Part shown: in pieces, positions 61,817 through 64,000 of the stretch
Layout: each line of letters starts with the position of its first letter
How positions within the stretch are numbered: position 1 is the first letter of the stretch
Source: JAYREN01 sp963663375
GTDB taxonomy: Bacteria; Acidobacteriota; Holophagae; Holophagales; Holophagaceae
Length of the DNA stretch: 64,000 nucleotides
Assembly: GCA_963663375.1 (NCBI GenBank)
Contig: OY760195.1
Coordinates: 3,100,001-3,164,000, forward strand
Direction: 5' to 3'
The notes under the pieces: generated by a model
The model's database searches: none
What the model saw: only the letters and a program-made list of their open reading frames with translations
What the model was told of the DNA's origin: nothing
Translations under genes and position numbers: made by a program

Positions 61817-62082
61817 ATGCCCCTCAAGACCGTGACCCAGGGTAATGTCACCTACACCCTGGGGTACCCCTGCAAAACCCATGAGAGCGGCAACAACTTC
61901 CTGCATGTGTTGATCAGCCTAGATCAAAGCAAGGTCTGGGGCTGTTGGTTCAGGTCCGCCCGGGCAAGGAGTCCATCACTCAGCCCAGCAATTACGCCAG
62001 GCAGACCTGGATTGGGAGGCTCGCCCAGGAGATGAAGGAACTGCTTCAGCGGGAACTCAAGGGGAACCCGAACTGGCAGTAG
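61817..62082 (+). pseudogene. Small hypothetical gene with a one-base frameshift at a G run
   Basis: The frame from 61817 codes MPLKTVTQGNVTYTLGYPCK... to about KVWG, then runs into low-quality Arg/Ser/Pro-rich sequence and stops at 62035. The +2 frame continues naturally as LLVQVRPGKESITQPSNYAR and ends ELKGNPNWQ at 62082. Adding one G to the GGGG at 61938-61941 would restore an 88-residue protein. No family is recognised. Either a genuine mutation, slippage, or a sequencing error. Confidence 0.65.
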
Positions 62083-62115
62083 CCTGCAGAGGACCCGCCG
62101 CCGCTGAGGATCGGC

Positions 62116-62481
62116 TCAGCTGCTGGTGGTGGTGCTGGCAACGATCACGGCGGTCGTGGCGGCGGCCATTGCCGCGGCGTGCGCCGTCTGGGCCGCCTGC
62201 TCGGCGCCAGCCGGAGCCGAACTCCCACCTGCTACAGCGATGAAACCGGTTCCGAGACCCGAGAGACCGTTGTGCCACTTGACCTCCCCCGTTCCGGGAT
62301 CCAGGCAAGTGATCTCGCCGTTGCTGGTGGCGTAGAGCCGGTCGTCGAGCAGGGTCACGCTGGTGACGAACCCCGAGGACCACATTCCGCCGAGCTTGGT
62401 TCGCCAGAGCTCGCGGCCGTCGAAACGGTTGAGGGCCACCACGTGGCCGCCGATGCCAAGGAAGATGCGTTCCTGGTTCAT
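62116..62481 (-). CDS. Short PQQ-like beta-propeller repeat protein
   Basis: A 121-residue protein with two PQQ-type blade strands (HVVALNRFDGRELWRTKLGG and ITCLDPGTGEVKWHNGLSG) then an Ala/Thr/Ser-rich C-terminal tail. Full PQQ propellers have six to eight blades; this is too short to close, so it may be a fragment or oligomerise. AGGAG lies eight bases upstream of the ATG. No signal peptide. Confidence 0.72.
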   Translation of the reverse strand: MNQERIFLGIGGHVVALNRFDGRELWRTKLGGMWSSGFVTSVTLLDDRLYATSNGEITCLDPGTGEVKWHNGLSGLGTGFIAVAGGSSAPAGAEQAAQTAHAAAMAAATTAVIVASTTTSS

Positions 62482-62660
62482 GGTTCACTCCTGGATCCAG
62501 GATGCCTGGCACCCGTTCCCCAGTGGAATACCCATCGCCCAGCGGTTGCGCCGTGGCTCCCACTGGCTGGGCGCATGGGACGGACGGCAGATGGTGCAAA
62601 GACGAGGAGCCTACCGGCGCCGTGGCCTTCGATCTTGCTTCCGGGTCTGGGCTTTGTGCT

Positions 62661-62915
62661 TCAGGCCTTCGGTCGCAGGTCCATCAGCGGGGCGCTGCAG
62701 TTATGGCAGTTCTGGCGGTGGGGCGGGTTTCGTTCGCCGCAGTGGGCGCAGATCCGGTCCTTCTTCCGGCGGCGCATGTAGAGGCGGAGGTAGAGCAGGA
62801 GCCCCAGCAGCACCAGCAGGGCCATCTTTTGGGTGCCGCCCAGCACGATGCCCGTGGGGCTCTTGACGGTCTCCTTGGGGGCCTGGGACTGGAGTTCGAT
62901 GGTGGGTTGGCTCAT
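62661..62915 (-). CDS. Small membrane protein with C-terminal zinc ribbon
   Basis: An 84-residue protein: one transmembrane helix (MALLVLLGLLLYLRLYM, about residues 31-47), an Arg/Lys stop-transfer, then a zinc ribbon CAHCGERNPPHRQNCHNC. GGAG is upstream. The ATG overlaps the stop of the degenerate lepA-end copy (TGATG), so the gene was probably once coupled directly to lepA. Function not known. Confidence 0.75.
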   Translation of the reverse strand: MSQPTIELQSQAPKETVKSPTGIVLGGTQKMALLVLLGLLLYLRLYMRRRKKDRICAHCGERNPPHRQNCHNCSAPLMDLRPKA

Positions 62916-63155
62916 CAATCGTCTCCGACCTTGAGGATCGCCAGGAAACCTCGTCGCGCCGGGCGCCCCGCTCGGGACAGGACATTTAGTCCTGTCCTCT
63001 CGCGGCCCGGCTGCATCTCGGCCTGGGGAATCTCCACGCTGCCGATGGAACTGACGCGGCCCCTCCGTGGGCCGCGCCCTGCGGGCTTCGCCTGCGGCAA
63101 AGTCGCCCTCCGCTCCTGCTTCGGGCTCATCCGCGTCGAATGCTCATGCAAGAAG
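62911..63155 (-). repeat. Degenerate extra copy of the lepA 3' end with a palindromic insert
   Basis: The 37 bases 62911-62947 are identical to 63156-63192 (end of lepA), and 63022-63049 matches 63198-63225 with one mismatch. The copy carries 69 extra bases between these blocks, including the hairpin GGACAGGAC/GTCCTGTCC at 62975-62997. The rest (63050-63155) is GC-rich and palindromic (GCGGCCC/GGGCCGC). Confidence 0.9.
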
Positions 63156-63159
63156 CTCA

Positions 63160-64000
<841 letters not shown>

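Noticed and set aside
61817..62035. Intact 72-residue gene
   Set aside because: The second half is atypical in composition, and the natural continuation lies in another frame after a G run.

Overview
The window is about 64 kb of a high-G+C Gram-negative chromosome. Outer-membrane TonB receptors (one with an N-terminal carboxypeptidase-regulatory domain), two giant Tricorn-like S41 peptidases, many lipoproteins, a B12-dependent ribonucleotide reductase and a bacterial 4.5S SRP RNA suggest Acidobacteriota, most likely a Holophagae (Geothrix/Holophaga) relative. That placement is inferred from gene content only. No tRNA, rRNA operon, CRISPR array or prophage was seen.

Layout. 1-3302: a TonB-dependent receptor split by a complete ISL3-family insertion sequence whose 8-bp target duplication and terminal inverted repeats can be read directly. 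3382-7299: small membrane protein, RluD-like pseudouridine synthase, Ig-like lipoprotein, membrane-anchored rhodanese without cysteine, seven-repeat FG-GAP lipoprotein. 7355-13333: clpS-clpA and the first Tricorn-like peptidase. 13430-15423: a short-chain dehydrogenase and an IS30-family element. 15618-16523: phosphate butyryltransferase. 16694-27489: an RpiR regulator followed by a co-directional cluster (TonB receptor, secreted cyanophycinase, M14 carboxypeptidase, isoaspartyl dipeptidase, YfcC-type carrier, then an M28 peptidase) that looks like a system for scavenging external cyanophycin or isoaspartyl peptides. This is the most interesting assembly in the window. 27587-39144: lipoproteins, CapA-like protein, PAS-only protein, MtgA, a seven-blade propeller lipoprotein, aldo/keto reductase, M29-like aminopeptidase, two paired lipoproteins, amidohydrolase and a repeat-rich spacer. 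39145-49213: second Tricorn-like peptidase, glgC, a zincin, nrdJ with tandem NrdR-like boxes, and the ffs (4.5S) RNA. 49470-58273: OsmC, acyl-CoA desaturase, YwiC-like, YceH, MutS2, ribosomal protein S21, and a Ser/Thr kinase with a receiver-like N-terminus. 58411-64000: membrane protein, ATP-grasp/epimerase operon, a small frameshifted gene, a PQQ-like protein, a zinc-ribbon protein, and the 3' part of lepA followed by a degenerate partial copy of its own end.

Together the genes describe a heterotroph well supplied with secreted and periplasmic peptidases (Tricorn-like x2, M14, M28, S51, M29-like) and outer-membrane import. Mobile and repeat activity is visible: two insertion sequences, a partial lepA duplication, degenerate periodic intergenic repeats, and several apparently lower-G+C patches each encoding one or two exported proteins.
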